A stretch of 15,437 nt of DNA from Bacillus salipaludis. Lineage in GTDB: Bacteria > Bacillota > Bacilli > Bacillales_B > DSM-18226. Below are positions 1 through 8,729 of the stretch, one piece after another. The translations under genes were made by a program, and so were the position numbers. The notes under the pieces were generated by a model that was not told where the DNA came from, did not search any database, and saw only the letters and a program-made list of their open reading frames with translations. The stretch lies in the NCBI RefSeq assembly GCF_004358205.1, contig NZ_SMYO01000034.1:1-15437 (forward strand). Reading direction: 5' to 3'. Numbering within the stretch: the stretch's first letter is position 1; each line of letters starts with the position of its first letter.

Positions 1-3
1 AGT

Positions 4-25
4 TTTGAGGGAATGATACCTCAAA
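4..25 (+). other. Spacer hairpin just upstream of 5S rRNA
   Basis: TTTGAGG at 4-10 pairs with CCTCAAA at 19-25 around an 8-nt loop. It lies in the 23S-5S spacer of the operon transcript. It is probably part of the precursor removed during 5S maturation. Only the hairpin is seen; the processing role is inferred. Confidence 0.5.
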
Positions 26-32
26 TAAATAG

Positions 33-149
<117 letters not shown>

Positions 150-155
150 ATAATG

Positions 156-186
156 AAGGACAACCTGACGAGGGTTGTCTTTTTTG
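156..186 (+). terminator. rRNA operon terminator after 5S
   Basis: Rho-independent terminator: GACAACC at 159-165 pairs with GGTTGTC at 173-179 around a 7-nt loop, followed at once by a run of T to 185. It ends the rRNA operon 10 nt past 5S. Confidence 0.93.
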
Positions 187-274
187 TTATTTGAAAAAAG
201 AAGTGACCATTATGATATTGTATTTAAAATAAAGCTGTGTAAGTAAAATATTGATTTTGAATAACGTTTGATTG

Positions 275-432
275 GAACGGAAAGCACGAAGACTCCTGTG
301 GGAGTACGGAACAGGGGAGACCCCACAGGAGCGAAGCGACGAGGAGACTCCCCGGACCGCCCACGAACCGCTTGTGCCTGGAGCGGAAATCAACAACATA
401 GTTTAACGGAGCCTAAACAAAAGCCAGGCTCC
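275..432. repeat. G+C-rich structured intergenic repeat, full copy
   Basis: This stretch is much richer in G+C than the AT-rich flanks and has no credible gene. It contains several inverted repeats: 293-302 with 322-331 (10 bp, perfect), 284-291 with 371-377 (one bulge), and 408-414 with 426-432 (GGAGCCT/AGGCTCC). GGGGAG at 314-319, in the loop of the first hairpin, can pair with CTCCCC at 348-353, which would make a pseudoknot. A 70-residue minus-strand open frame across it is low-complexity and lacks a ribosome binding site. From memory, closely similar G+C-rich blocks recur in Bacillaceae intergenic regions. A truncated inverted copy lies at 4817-4857. The outer ends are approximate. The 7-bp stem at 408-432 sits just beyond the yaaC 3' end. 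Confidence 0.75.
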
Positions 433-445
433 TAATGTCCTGGTC
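420..445 (-). terminator. Probable weak yaaC terminator
   Basis: Read on the minus strand downstream of yaaC, a CCAGG/CCTGG stem with a 10-nt loop is followed by CTTTTGTTT. The stem is only 5-6 bp. The adjacent GGAGCCT/AGGCTCC stem overlaps it and may act instead. Confidence 0.45.
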
Positions 446-448
446 GTT

Positions 449-2968
<2,520 letters not shown>

Positions 2969-2990
2969 GCTAAGCAGTTTGTAACATAGT

Positions 2991-3019
2991 AAGGAGGGAC
3001 CATACCGCCCTCCTTTTTA
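2991..3019 (+). terminator. guaB terminator
   Basis: AAGGAGGG at 2991-2998 pairs perfectly with CCCTCCTT at 3008-3015. A T-rich tail (CTTTTTATTTTT) follows. It isolates guaB from dacA. Confidence 0.92.
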
Positions 3020-3071
3020 TTTTTGGAAAACAAATAGGTCTTTGCTCTGTCTATGATTTAAAGGGGAGTTA

Positions 3072-3080
3072 TGTTAAAAT
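3072..3080 (+). promoter_or_regulatory. dacA extended -10 promoter
   Basis: TGTTAAAAT supplies a TGn extension plus the -10 TAAAAT (3075-3080). No good -35 is found 16-18 bp upstream. That would make it an extended -10 promoter starting transcription near 3087, about 29 nt before the dacA start. Confidence 0.55.
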
Positions 3081-3115
3081 AACCAAGGTGTATAAATTCG
3101 TTGGAGGGCATTATA

Positions 3116-4477
3116 GTGAATAAATATTTTTATAAAAAAAGTATTCCAGGCTTATTGGCATTAATTATGTTTTTTAGCCTATTTTCAGGCTTAAATAAAG
3201 CAGAAGCACAAGCGCCATTAAAGGTGAATGCTGATAGTGCAATTATTGTGGACGGAGAAACCGGAAAGGTTTTATACCAACAAAATGCTGACAGTTTACT
3301 TGGTATTGCCAGTATGTCAAAAATGATGACTGAATATATTCTGCTTGATGCCATTAAACATGGCAAGGTGAAGTGGGATCAACAGTATTCTGTGAGTGAG
3401 CTTGCTTATAAAATTTCACAAAATCGAAACCTATCAAATGTTCCATTAAGACGTGATGGTAAATATACAGTAAGAGAATTATATCAGGCAATGGCCATTT
3501 ACTCTGCCAATGCTGCAACAATTGCTCTAGCAGAAGTGATTGCCGGTTCAGAAACAAACTTTGTAAAAATGATGAATGATAAAGCGAAACAATTGGGTTT
3601 AAAGAACTATAAATTTGTTAACTCTACTGGTTTAAATAATGGTGATTATTTTGGCCAGCAGCCTGCAGGGACAAGAGCTGATGAAGAAAATGTTATGTCC
3701 GCCTATACGGTGGCACAATTAGCCTTCCGCTTGATTCATGATTTCCCGGATGTATTAAAAACAGCTAGTATTCCAACCAAGAAGTTTCGAGAGGGTACAG
3801 ATGACGAAATTAAGATGGATAACTGGAATTGGATGCTGCCAACATTAATTTACGGTTATCAAGGCATGGACGGTTTAAAAACAGGAACTACTGATTTTGC
3901 AGGAGCTTGTTTTACAGGGACTGCTATGAGGGATGGAAAAAGATTTATTACAGTTGTTCAAAATGCGAAAGATGCAAATGGAGCTACAAGCGATAAAAAG
4001 GCCCGTTTTGAAGAAACAAGAAAAATGATGGACTATGCCTTCAGTAATTTTAGCAAGGAAGAGATTGTCCCTTCCCATTTTCAAGTGAAGGGTCATAAAA
4101 ACTTACCCGTGATTAAAGGTAAAGAAGACAGTGTTAAAATTTACTCCAAGTCAGCCATTGATATGATGGTTCTAAATGGCGAAAAACAAAATTATCAACC
4201 AGAATTGGTATTGGATAAAAATAAAATTAATAAAAAAGGTGAATTAACTGCACCAATTAAAAAAGGTGAAACCATTGGCTATTTGACGATTAAATCCAAA
4301 AAGGGCGACAAACTAAGTTACCTGAACAGTCAAGGGGAAAAGAGCATTAAAGTGGATGTGGTTGCCGCACAGGATGTAGAGAAAGCAAATTGGTTTGTTC
4401 TCATGATGAGAGGAGTCGGCAGCTTCTTCGGAGATGTTTGGGGCGGCATTTCTAAAACAGTTAAAGGCTGGTTTTAG
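3116..4477 (+). CDS. dacA: D-alanyl-D-alanine carboxypeptidase (PBP5)
   Basis: Low-molecular-weight penicillin-binding protein that trims the terminal D-Ala from peptidoglycan pentapeptides at the outer face of the membrane. The start is GTG at 3116, 8 nt after GGAGG (3103-3107); the upstream TTG at 3101 precedes that Shine-Dalgarno. This gives 453 residues. An N-terminal signal peptide (KK, then a hydrophobic core at about residues 10-26) ends near AEAQA at 29-33. The serine-acyl-enzyme motifs are all present: S66-M-S-K69, S130-A-N132 and K255-T-G. The C-terminal beta domain of PBP5 is followed by an amphipathic segment ending GWF that anchors the protein to the membrane. It lies between guaB and serS, as in B. 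subtilis, but pdxS and pdxT do not follow it. Confidence 0.97.
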   Translation: MNKYFYKKSIPGLLALIMFFSLFSGLNKAEAQAPLKVNADSAIIVDGETGKVLYQQNADSLLGIASMSKMMTEYILLDAIKHGKVKWDQQYSVSELAYKISQNRNLSNVPLRRDGKYTVRELYQAMAIYSANAATIALAEVIAGSETNFVKMMNDKAKQLGLKNYKFVNSTGLNNGDYFGQQPAGTRADEENVMSAYTVAQLAFRLIHDFPDVLKTASIPTKKFREGTDDEIKMDNWNWMLPTLIYGYQGMDGLKTGTTDFAGACFTGTAMRDGKRFITVVQNAKDANGATSDKKARFEETRKMMDYAFSNFSKEEIVPSHFQVKGHKNLPVIKGKEDSVKIYSKSAIDMMVLNGEKQNYQPELVLDKNKINKKGELTAPIKKGETIGYLTIKSKKGDKLSYLNSQGEKSIKVDVVAAQDVEKANWFVLMMRGVGSFFGDVWGGISKTVKGWF

Positions 4478-4514
4478 AGGAATCTTTAATAGCAAAATAT
4501 TTTGTATAATCTGG

Positions 4515-4543
4515 TTGCATTTAGTGGATAATTATAGTAGATT
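4515..4543 (+). promoter_or_regulatory. serS sigma-A promoter
   Basis: TTGCAT at 4515-4520 and TAGATT at 4538-4543 are separated by 17 bp. They lie just upstream of the T-box leader, so transcription should begin near 4550 and include the whole regulatory RNA. Confidence 0.65.
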
Positions 4544-4549
4544 ATTAAA

Positions 4550-4810
4550 TACAAATCCTTAATATGTTTAAAGCAATGAGAGGAACTAGTAGCAGGAGTT
4601 TATTCTTAAGAGAGCCGGTGGCAGGTGAGAATCGGTGAATGGCGCTTGTGAATCCATCCTCGAGCAAGGTATGGAACCCTCCGATAAGGGGGCAGTAAAT
4701 ACTTTCGGCAGAAACCGTTAATTTTTTTCAAGGTGGGCAGACTTTTTCTGTCAACCAGGGTGGTAACGCGGGTAACTCTCGTCCCTGTTTTTAGGGGCGG
4801 GAGTTTTTTA
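4550..4810 (+). promoter_or_regulatory. T-box riboswitch of serS (serine-specific)
   Basis: A tRNA-sensing leader that lets transcription continue when uncharged tRNA-Ser pairs with it. The T-box sequence AGGGTGGTAACGCG is at 4757-4770. A long Stem I region spans about 4570-4690. Its specifier region reads GAATCCATC, putting the serine codon UCC at 4653-4655, followed by the usual purine. The terminator stem at 4775-4804 competes with an antiterminator that uses the T-box. The T-box TGG pairs with the tRNA CCA end. The gene downstream is serS, which agrees with the specifier. The 5' end is inferred from the promoter. Confidence 0.95.
4775..4810 (+). terminator. T-box regulated terminator
   Basis: ACTCTCGTCCCT at 4775-4786 pairs over 12 bp, with two G-U pairs, with AGGGGCGGGAGT at 4793-4804. 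A T run to about 4809 follows. It is the off state of the serS T-box. Confidence 0.93.
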
Positions 4811-4816
4811 TTTTTT

Positions 4817-4857
4817 AGGCGCTGTTAAACTTGCTGTTGTTTTACGCTCTAGGCACT
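4817..4857. repeat. Truncated inverted copy of the 275-432 repeat
   Basis: Read on the plus strand, this aligns with the reverse complement of about 372-414. Shared blocks include AGGC, GTTAAACT, GTTG, CGCTC and AGGCAC; over 24 aligned columns around the centre, 20 are identical. Homology stops after AGGCAC, so only one end of the element remains. It sits in the serS leader, between the T-box terminator and the ribosome binding site. The rest of that gap (4858-4904) holds nothing I recognise. Confidence 0.65.
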
Positions 4858-4923
4858 TCAGTCAACAGGTGTAAAATCAAATGGTCTTTAACACGGCCTA
4901 TTTTAAAAAAGGAGTGGAAATAT

Positions 4924-6198
4924 ATGCTTGATATTAAATTATTAAGAGCTAATTTTACTGAAGTAAAAGAAAAACTTCAGCACCGTGGCGAGGACTTAAC
5001 AGACCTTGGAAAATTTGAAGAACTGGACCAAAAAAGACGCGATCTAATTGTTGAATCTGAACAACTGAAAAGCAAGCGGAACGAGGTTTCCCAACAGGTG
5101 GCCGTTTTAAAGCGTGAAAAACAGGATGCTGACCATTTAATTAAAGAGATGCGCGAAGTTGGCGACAGGATTAAAACATTGGACGATGAGCTCCGCGGTG
5201 TTGAAGAAATATTGGAAATGTTATTGTTAAGCATTCCAAATATTCCTCATGAAAGCGTACCGGTTGGGGAAACGGAAGACGATAATGTAGAAATTAGACA
5301 ATGGGGTAACGTAAGGGATTTCACCTTTGAACCAAAGCCGCACTGGGATATTGCAGACCACTTGGGCATCCTTGATTTTGAACGCGCGGGCAAAGTCACC
5401 GGCAGCCGTTTCGTGTTTTATAAAGGCCTTGGGGCTCGTTTAGAGCGGGCGCTCATGAACTTCATGCTGGACCTTCATGTCGATGAACATGGTTACAAGG
5501 AAATACTCCCTCCATATATGGTGAATCGCACAAGTATGACAGGAACAGGTCAGCTTCCAAAGTTTGCCGAAGATGCTTTCTTAATTGAAAGCGAGGATTA
5601 CTTCCTGATTCCAACGGCGGAGGTGCCTGTTACCAATCTTCATAGGGATGAAATCTTAAGCGGTGAGGAGCTCCCTATTCGTTATGCGGCGTATAGTGCA
5701 TGCTTCCGCTCAGAGGCCGGTTCTGCAGGACGTGATACTCGTGGCCTCATTCGCCAGCATCAATTTAATAAGGTTGAATTAGTGAAATTTGTGAAGCCGG
5801 AAGACTCTTACCATGAACTTGAAAAATTAACGAATGATGCGGAGAAAGTCCTTCAATTACTTGAACTTCCATACCGAGTATTAAGCATGTGCACGGGTGA
5901 CCTTGGCTTTACCGCAGCTAAGAAGTACGATATTGAAGTATGGATTCCAAGCTACGGTACGTTCAGGGAAATTTCTTCTTGCAGTAACTTTGAAGCGTTC
6001 CAAGCAAGACGTGCTAATATTCGTTTCCGCCGTGATCCGAAAGCCAAGCCAGAGCATATTCATACATTAAATGGATCCGGGCTTGCAATTGGCAGAACCG
6101 TAGCGGCTATTTTAGAAAATTATCAACAGGAAGATGGCAGTGTGGTGATTCCTAAGGTTTTACAGCCATATATGGGCAGCCGCAGTGTAATAAAGTGA
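4924..6198 (+). CDS. serS: Seryl-tRNA synthetase
   Basis: Charges tRNA-Ser with serine in the cytoplasm; class II aminoacyl-tRNA synthetase. The start is the ATG at 4924, 9 nt after AAGGAG (4909-4914). The open frame extends 31 codons further upstream, but that part is leader sequence containing the repeat fragment. The protein has 424 residues, against 425 remembered for B. subtilis. The N-terminal tRNA-binding coiled-coil arm spans about residues 30-100. The class II core follows, with the motif 2 region [20 protein letters not shown] and motif 3 [18 protein letters not shown]. Expression should respond to uncharged tRNA-Ser through the T-box. Confidence 0.98.
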   Translation: MLDIKLLRANFTEVKEKLQHRGEDLTDLGKFEELDQKRRDLIVESEQLKSKRNEVSQQVAVLKREKQDADHLIKEMREVGDRIKTLDDELRGVEEILEMLLLSIPNIPHESVPVGETEDDNVEIRQWGNVRDFTFEPKPHWDIADHLGILDFERAGKVTGSRFVFYKGLGARLERALMNFMLDLHVDEHGYKEILPPYMVNRTSMTGTGQLPKFAEDAFLIESEDYFLIPTAEVPVTNLHRDEILSGEELPIRYAAYSACFRSEAGSAGRDTRGLIRQHQFNKVELVKFVKPEDSYHELEKLTNDAEKVLQLLELPYRVLSMCTGDLGFTAAKKYDIEVWIPSYGTFREISSCSNFEAFQARRANIRFRRDPKAKPEHIHTLNGSGLAIGRTVAAILENYQQEDGSVVIPKVLQPYMGSRSVIK

Positions 6199-6203
6199 AA
6201 CTT

Positions 6204-6240
6204 CAATCAGTGGGGGGTTTTTTATCCCCCACTGATTGTT
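6204..6240 (+). terminator. Probable serS terminator with T run in the loop
   Basis: CAATCAGTGGGGG at 6204-6216 pairs perfectly over 13 bp with CCCCCACTGATTG at 6226-6238. The loop is GTTTTTTAT. Only TT follows the stem, so it departs from the usual stem-then-U-tract form. Its place 6 nt after the serS stop still favours a terminator. Confidence 0.6.
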
Positions 6241-6261
6241 AGTTGAACTAATCGGGCTTTT

Positions 6262-6330
6262 ACGGGCATTTGACCCCTGCAGACTCTTCTTGTCTACGCT
6301 AAGCATTGAAGTAGGGGTCTTAGTGCCCGT
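6262..6330. repeat. Nested inverted-repeat element
   Basis: The outer arms ACGGGCA (6262-6268) and TGCCCGT (6324-6330) enclose perfect inner arms GACCCCT (6272-6278) and AGGGGTC (6313-6319). A further AGAC/GTCT pair lies at 6281-6284 and 6292-6295. No open reading frame with gene character crosses it. The 3' arm reads GAAGT, 8 nt, then TAGTGCCCGTTAA. That resembles the GAAGT, 5 nt, TAGTGCCCGTAA seam of the 52-bp array at 6693-7139. It may be a small miniature-type repeat or a structured RNA. Confidence 0.6.
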
Positions 6331-6360
6331 TAATGCGGGATAATTCCAGAATAAGGTATA

Positions 6361-6387
6361 TTTCGGACGGAGTTTTTCCGTCCGAAA
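6361..6387. other. Perfect 11-bp stem palindrome before tRNA-Ser
   Basis: TTTCGGACGGA at 6361-6371 pairs perfectly with TCCGTCCGAAA at 6377-6387 around GTTTT. A moderately T-rich stretch follows on the plus strand. It lies 17 bp upstream of the -35 of the tRNA promoter. It could be a second terminator shielding the tRNA gene or a protein-binding palindrome; the sequence does not decide. Confidence 0.5.
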
Positions 6388-6404
6388 AATTTCATTATTT
6401 TTGA

Positions 6405-6433
6405 TTGACAATGAGAAGAATATATGATAAATT
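6405..6433 (+). promoter_or_regulatory. tRNA-Ser promoter
   Basis: A perfect -35 TTGACA at 6405-6410 is followed after 17 bp by the -10 TAAATT at 6428-6433, with a TGA extension at 6425-6427. The predicted start is near 6440, about 9 nt before the mature tRNA. Confidence 0.85.
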
Positions 6434-6448
6434 ATTTTTTGTTGTCAC

Positions 6449-6541
6449 GGAGGAATACCCAAGTCCGGCTGAAGGGATCGGTCTTGAAAACCGACAGGCG
6501 GGTTAAACCGCGCGGGGGTTCGAATCCCTCTTCCTCCGCCA
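6449..6541 (+). tRNA. tRNA-Ser (anticodon UGA)
   Basis: The class II tRNA cloverleaf has acceptor arms GGAGGAA (6449-6455) and TTCCTCC (6531-6537), discriminator G and an encoded CCA at 6539-6541. The anticodon arm TCGGT/ACCGA frames the loop CTTGAAA with anticodon TGA at 6485-6487. A long variable arm and GTTCGAATCC in the T arm identify it as serine. It corresponds to trnSL-Ser1 of B. subtilis, just downstream of serS. The UGA anticodon does not match the UCC specifier of the serS T-box, which would sense tRNA-Ser(GGA). Confidence 0.98.
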
Positions 6542-6576
6542 TAACTTTACTTAAATCGCGCATAAAAACTGGAGAT

Positions 6577-6613
6577 AAAAAAATCGTTACAATTTATTGT
6601 AGCGATTTTTTTA
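6577..6613 (+). terminator. tRNA-Ser terminator
   Basis: AAATCGTTACA at 6581-6591 pairs with TGTAGCGATTT at about 6598-6608, with one G-U pair. A T run follows. Confidence 0.9.
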
Positions 6614-6692
6614 TGCACTTTTTTAGTGTTAAGACAGTTTAAATGGGTCACTGTAGAGAAAAGGGGCAAGGAATCAAGCGTTGATAAAGGTT

Positions 6693-7139
6693 ATAGTGCC
6701 GGTAAAGAAGGGAAAGTCAGGAGCACGGTCACTGACAAGCGTCCATAGTGCCCGCAAAGAGGAAAAAGTAGAGGATGCGGTCACTAAGAAGTCCACATAG
6801 TACCGGTAAAGAAGGGAAAGTCAGGAGCACGGTCACTGACAAGCGTCCATAGTGCCCGCAAAGAGGAAAAAGTAGAGGATGCGGTCACTAAGAAGTCCAC
6901 ATAGTGCCCGTAAAGAAGGGAAAGTCAGGAGCACGGTCACCGACAAGTGTCCATAGTGCCCGCAAAGAGGAAAAAGTAGAGGATGCGGTCACTAAGAAGT
7001 CCACATAGTGCCCGTAAAGAAGAAAAAGTCAGGGGCACGGTCACTGACAAGCGTCCATAGTGCCCGCAAAGAAGGGAAAGTCAAGAGCACTGGCACCAAC
7101 GAGGTCTCATAGTGCCAAAGATAAAGAAAAAGTAGAATA
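6693..7139. repeat. 52-bp tandem array in alternating A/B units
   Basis: Eight successive units start at 6693, 6745, 6797, 6849, 6901, 6953, 7005 and 7057. Each is exactly 52 bp, and a partial ninth starts at 7109. Two sub-families alternate (A B A B A B A, then an A-like unit), so the higher-order period is 104 bp. The three B units are identical over all 52 bp, while the A units differ at a few positions. A and B share about 67 percent identity. Conserved blocks are ATAGTGCCCG at positions 1-10, AAAGA at 12-16, AAAGT at 21-25 and CGGTCACT at 34-41. GGTCACT and AGTGCCC form an imperfect inverted repeat with a 13-nt spacer across each unit junction. No long frame is open, and 52 is not a multiple of 3. 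There are no unique spacers, so it is not CRISPR. It fills the gap between convergent tRNA-Ser and dck. The sequence at 6614-6692 is only vaguely related and has no gene. Confidence 0.95.
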
Positions 7140-7160
7140 AAGCCTCATGAACTCATTAAG

Positions 7161-7192
7161 AAAGCACATACTGGTTACCCAATATGTGCCTT
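7161..7192. terminator. Hairpin straddling the dck stop codon, possible bidirectional terminator
   Basis: GCACATACTGG at 7164-7174 pairs with CCAATATGTGC at 7179-7189 with one mismatch, and the dck stop codon lies in the loop. On the minus strand a short TTTCTT follows; on the plus strand CTTTTCTTTATTT follows. It could end dck transcription and also stop transcripts entering from the array side. Confidence 0.5.
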
Positions 7193-7870
7193 TTCTTTAT
7201 TTAAGATTTCATTTAGTTTTTCTTCGACCTCACGGCAAACCTTTTTAGCATCCGCTTCACTTTTCACAACATCCGTAGTGTCCATATCAATAATAAGGAC
7301 TTCACTTGCATCATACTGATTCAATACCCACTCATCATAGCCCTTCCACACCTCAAAATAGTATTCCTTCAATTCAGGGTTAATTTCGAAGCTGCGGCCG
7401 CGCGCCATGATGCGGTCAATTACCGTATCAAACGAACCTTTCAAGTAGACCATTAAGTCTGGAGCCTTTTTAGGGAGCTCTTTTAATTCTTCCATCATAT
7501 TTTCAACAAGCTCTTCATATATTTTAAATTCCAGGTCGGAAATTCTGCCGAGATTCTTATTTACATATGCAAAATACCAATCTTCATAAATGGAGCGATC
7601 CTGAATCGTGTAAACCGGTTCCCTCCAGTTAATGCATTCCTTCACTGTTTTAAAACGTTTATTTAAGAAAAATAACTGTAAGAGGAAAGGGATTCTTTTT
7701 GCATCCAATTCTTCTGGAGTCAATTCATAATAGAGCGGGAGAATTGGATTATCATCCACCGCTTCATAAAACACCTTACTTTCAATTCCTTTATTTTTAA
7801 AGTGTCCACTTAAGGTGTCAGCTACACTTGTTTTTCCCAGGCCAATCATACCACCGATAACAATACTCAC
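7175..7870 (-). CDS. dck: Deoxynucleoside kinase, deoxyadenosine/deoxycytidine type
   Basis: Cytoplasmic salvage kinase that phosphorylates deoxynucleosides, probably deoxyadenosine and deoxycytidine. The start is GTG at 7870, 6 nt after AGGGGG; the ATG at 7876 abuts that Shine-Dalgarno and cannot use it. The product has 231 residues. It shows the P-loop GGMIGLGKTS (G7 to S15), the substrate motif D91-R92-S93 and the lid arginines in RGRS near 157-160. It sits where B. subtilis has dck, next to dgk. The N-terminal region FYEAVDDNPILPLYY and the body look more like the deoxyadenosine kinases of lactobacilli than like B. subtilis Dck as I remember it. The symbol is therefore positional, and substrate preference is uncertain. 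It lies 16 nt downstream of dgk, evidently in one transcript. Confidence 0.85.
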   Translation of the reverse strand: MSIVIGGMIGLGKTSVADTLSGHFKNKGIESKVFYEAVDDNPILPLYYELTPEELDAKRIPFLLQLFFLNKRFKTVKECINWREPVYTIQDRSIYEDWYFAYVNKNLGRISDLEFKIYEELVENMMEELKELPKKAPDLMVYLKGSFDTVIDRIMARGRSFEINPELKEYYFEVWKGYDEWVLNQYDASEVLIIDMDTTDVVKSEADAKKVCREVEEKLNEILNKEKAHIG

Positions 7871-7886
7871 GAACATCCCCCTGTTC

Positions 7887-8534
7887 TTATAATGTATTAG
7901 ACCAACTGTTTTGTTTTAATGAATTCGATAGTTTTTTAATAATATGCTGTAAGTCCTCTTCATTTTTTACAAAATCTAACGCATCGCCGTTAAAGCGGAG
8001 AACGGGTATTTCTGGATGTTCCTGTTCAAAGCTTGCCAGAGCATTTTCATAATCAATTGAAAGCTGCTCTAAATACAATGGGCTGATATTTTTCTCAACC
8101 TCTCGTCCTCTGAGCTTGATTCGCTTTAATAACGTATCAAGACTAGCATTCAAATAAATAATGACATTAGGCTTTTGCATATCGGAAGTCAAAATTTGAT
8201 AAATTTTGTAGTATTTCTCGTATTCTTGTTTATTCAGGGTCCGAGAAGCAAAAATCAAATTTTTAAAAATATTATAATCAGCTACTACCGCTTGATTTTT
8301 ACTTAGATAATGAGTGCTGATATCCCCTAATTGTTTAAAGCGATTGCAGAGAAAAAACATTTCCGTCTGGAAACTCCATTCCTCTATGTTTTCATAAAAT
8401 TTCCCTAAAAATGGATTCTCATCAACAATCTCTTTTAACAAAGCAAAATGAAAATGGTCTGAAATGGCTTTTGCAAGAGATGTTTTACCTACACCAATCG
8501 GCCCTTCAACGGTAATAAAGGGTGTATCCCCCAT
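7887..8534 (-). CDS. dgk: Deoxyguanosine kinase
   Basis: Phosphorylates deoxyguanosine in nucleoside salvage. The 215-residue product matches the Dgk family: P-loop GPIGVGKTS at residues 11-19, then EIVDENPFLGKFY, EEWSFQTEMFFL and VVADYNIFKN. The ADY there (D86) replaces the DRS of the deoxyadenosine/deoxycytidine type, as it does in B. subtilis Dgk. RIKLRGREVEK is the lid. The ATG at 8534 has GGGAGG 8 nt upstream. It is the first gene of a dgk-dck pair on the minus strand. It is slightly longer than B. subtilis Dgk (about 207 residues), with an Asn/Ser-rich C-terminal tail. Confidence 0.95.
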   Translation of the reverse strand: MGDTPFITVEGPIGVGKTSLAKAISDHFHFALLKEIVDENPFLGKFYENIEEWSFQTEMFFLCNRFKQLGDISTHYLSKNQAVVADYNIFKNLIFASRTLNKQEYEKYYKIYQILTSDMQKPNVIIYLNASLDTLLKRIKLRGREVEKNISPLYLEQLSIDYENALASFEQEHPEIPVLRFNGDALDFVKNEEDLQHIIKKLSNSLKQNSWSNTL

Positions 8535-8630
8535 TGTATATCCTCCCTCTCCACTGCCTGATCTTTCTATAATGAACCAGTCTAAAAACCGGGTCTTTTT
8601 TACTGTCTTTTTAAAAGTGACACAAAGAAT

Positions 8631-8639
8631 ATTTTATCA
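8631..8639 (-). promoter_or_regulatory. Possible dgk-dck extended -10 promoter
   Basis: On the minus strand TGATAAAAT supplies a TGn extension and -10 TAAAAT. No convincing -35 is seen upstream. The resulting leader would be about 90 nt. The call rests on the -10 element only. Confidence 0.35.
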
Positions 8640-8699
8640 TAATCTTAAGCAGGAAGGGATATGGAATATTTTTTGAGATGTTAGTTTTTTATCGAATAA

Positions 8700-8729
8700 A
8701 AGAAAAAACTGCCGAATAGGGGCAGTTTA
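8700..8729 (-). terminator. yaaH terminator overlapping its stop codon
   Basis: On the minus strand AAACTGCC (8728 to 8721) pairs with GGCAGTTT (8713 to 8706), followed by a T run at 8708-8703. The 5' arm includes most of the yaaH stop codon. Confidence 0.85.

Noticed and set aside
187..399. 70-residue minus-strand open frame
   Set aside because: It lies across the G+C-rich repeat, is Ser/Arg-rich with no family character, and has no ribosome binding site.
4523..4531. DnaA box (AGTGGATAA, reverse of TTATCCACT)
   Set aside because: It is a single 8-of-9 match inside the serS promoter spacer with no cluster of boxes, so chance is likely.
6160..6411. 83-residue minus-strand open frame
   Set aside because: It overlaps the serS 3' end and several inverted repeats, with no Shine-Dalgarno and no recognisable motif.
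6424..6642. 72-residue plus-strand open frame
   Set aside because: It reads straight through tRNA-Ser and its terminator.
6693..7139. CRISPR array
   Set aside because: Units abut with no unique spacers, and both halves of the 104-bp period are themselves related repeats. There are no cas genes nearby.
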